DNA of 13,449 bases. Origin: Hyphomicrobium sp. (GTDB lineage: Bacteria; Pseudomonadota; Alphaproteobacteria; Rhizobiales; Hyphomicrobiaceae). The notes below the pieces were generated by a model that did no database searches, was not told where the DNA came from, and saw only the letters and a program-made list of their open reading frames with translations. A program made the translations under genes and the position numbers. Below, one piece after another: positions 13,326-13,449 of this stretch. The stretch lies in the NCBI GenBank assembly GCA_025927515.1, contig JAICLG010000057.1:1-13449 (forward strand), given 5' to 3'. Each line of letters starts with the position of its first letter. Within the stretch, counting starts at the first letter, position 1.

Positions 13326-13449
13326 TTTGATGCTCCAACATCTAACCTGTTGTAACAATTCATTTTTCTTCGGTATTATTTACACATGTGTAAAAAAGTG
13401 TGCAAAATTCAGCATTCCCCGCTGTATGCGCAGCAGGCTAATTGTGCTC
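13326..13449. mobile_element. Left edge of a putative integrated element (island or prophage)
   Basis: From the tRNA anticodon loop to the window end, G+C falls to about 39% by hand count, against clearly GC-rich flanking genes. The segment has a perfect 16-bp palindrome and smaller repeats and no gene long enough to call. The rest of the element, including any integrase, would lie to the right of the window. The stretch 13122-13270, between the bactofilin gene and the tRNA fragment, is GC-rich and featureless. Confidence 0.6.
13379..13394. repeat. Perfect 16-bp palindrome TTTACACATGTGTAAA
   Basis: TTTACACA and TGTGTAAA are exact reverse complements with no spacer. A partial further half, GTGTGCAAA, follows 4 bp later (13398-13406). 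The smaller odd palindrome TTGTAACAA lies at 13350-13358. It is placed 54 bp inside the putative element, next to the att site. It could be a repressor/excisionase operator or an integrase arm-type site. Confidence 0.6.

Noticed and set aside
13271..13449. Intact tRNA-Leu interrupted by a group I intron, as in cyanobacterial tRNA-Leu(UAA)
   Set aside because: The 124 nt before the loop show no conserved group I core elements that I can see, and the 5' exon is not within the window; an att site explains the data more simply. The window is too short to exclude it fully.
1..13449. CRISPR arrays, insertion sequences, rRNA genes
   Set aside because: No regularly spaced repeats, transposase motifs or rRNA sequence were seen on either strand.

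Overview
The window looks like chromosomal DNA of an alphaproteobacterium of the order Hyphomicrobiales, possibly Hyphomicrobium-like. The evidence is the high-GC coding sequence, the Brucella Omp25-type barrel protein, alphaproteobacterial-style ispA, zur and bactofilin genes, and an EcfG-type (GGAAC-N17-CGTT) stress promoter. The genus is an inference.

Layout, left to right. (1) 1-2483: the 3' end of an ispA-type polyprenyl diphosphate synthase (+), which converges on an outer-membrane beta-barrel protein (-); upstream of that is a class B flavin monooxygenase (-). (2) 2709-6218: a compact minus-strand cluster read in the order zur, znuC, znuB, ispG. It encodes a zinc-sensing repressor, two parts of a zinc importer (no znuA here), and the Fe-S enzyme of the MEP isoprenoid pathway. 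(3) 6219-6549: a divergent control region with a half Zur-like site and several inverted repeats. (4) 6550-9876: a 1108-residue, seven-helix membrane protein that I do not recognise. It has a large predicted periplasmic coiled coil and two tandem cytoplasmic repeats, and it converges within 2 bp on a fumarylacetoacetate-hydrolase-family gene (-). (5) 10728-11299: an EcfG promoter, a long leader, a 54-residue secreted two-cysteine peptide and a strong intrinsic terminator, forming a self-contained unit. (6) 11486-13121: a secreted dienelactone hydrolase, a 63-residue helical protein, paired hairpins, and a bactofilin. (7) 13271-13449: the 3' part of a tRNA-Leu(UAA) gene, from the anticodon loop to CCA, on the minus strand. 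Its expected 5' half is replaced by AT-rich DNA carrying a perfect 16-bp palindrome. This reads as an att site, so a genomic island or prophage probably begins at about 13326 and continues past the right edge.

Most of the window is ordinary core genome. The parts that stand out are the 1108-residue membrane protein, the stress-promoter/small-secreted-peptide unit, the zinc operon that runs into ispG, and the tRNA-Leu integration boundary.
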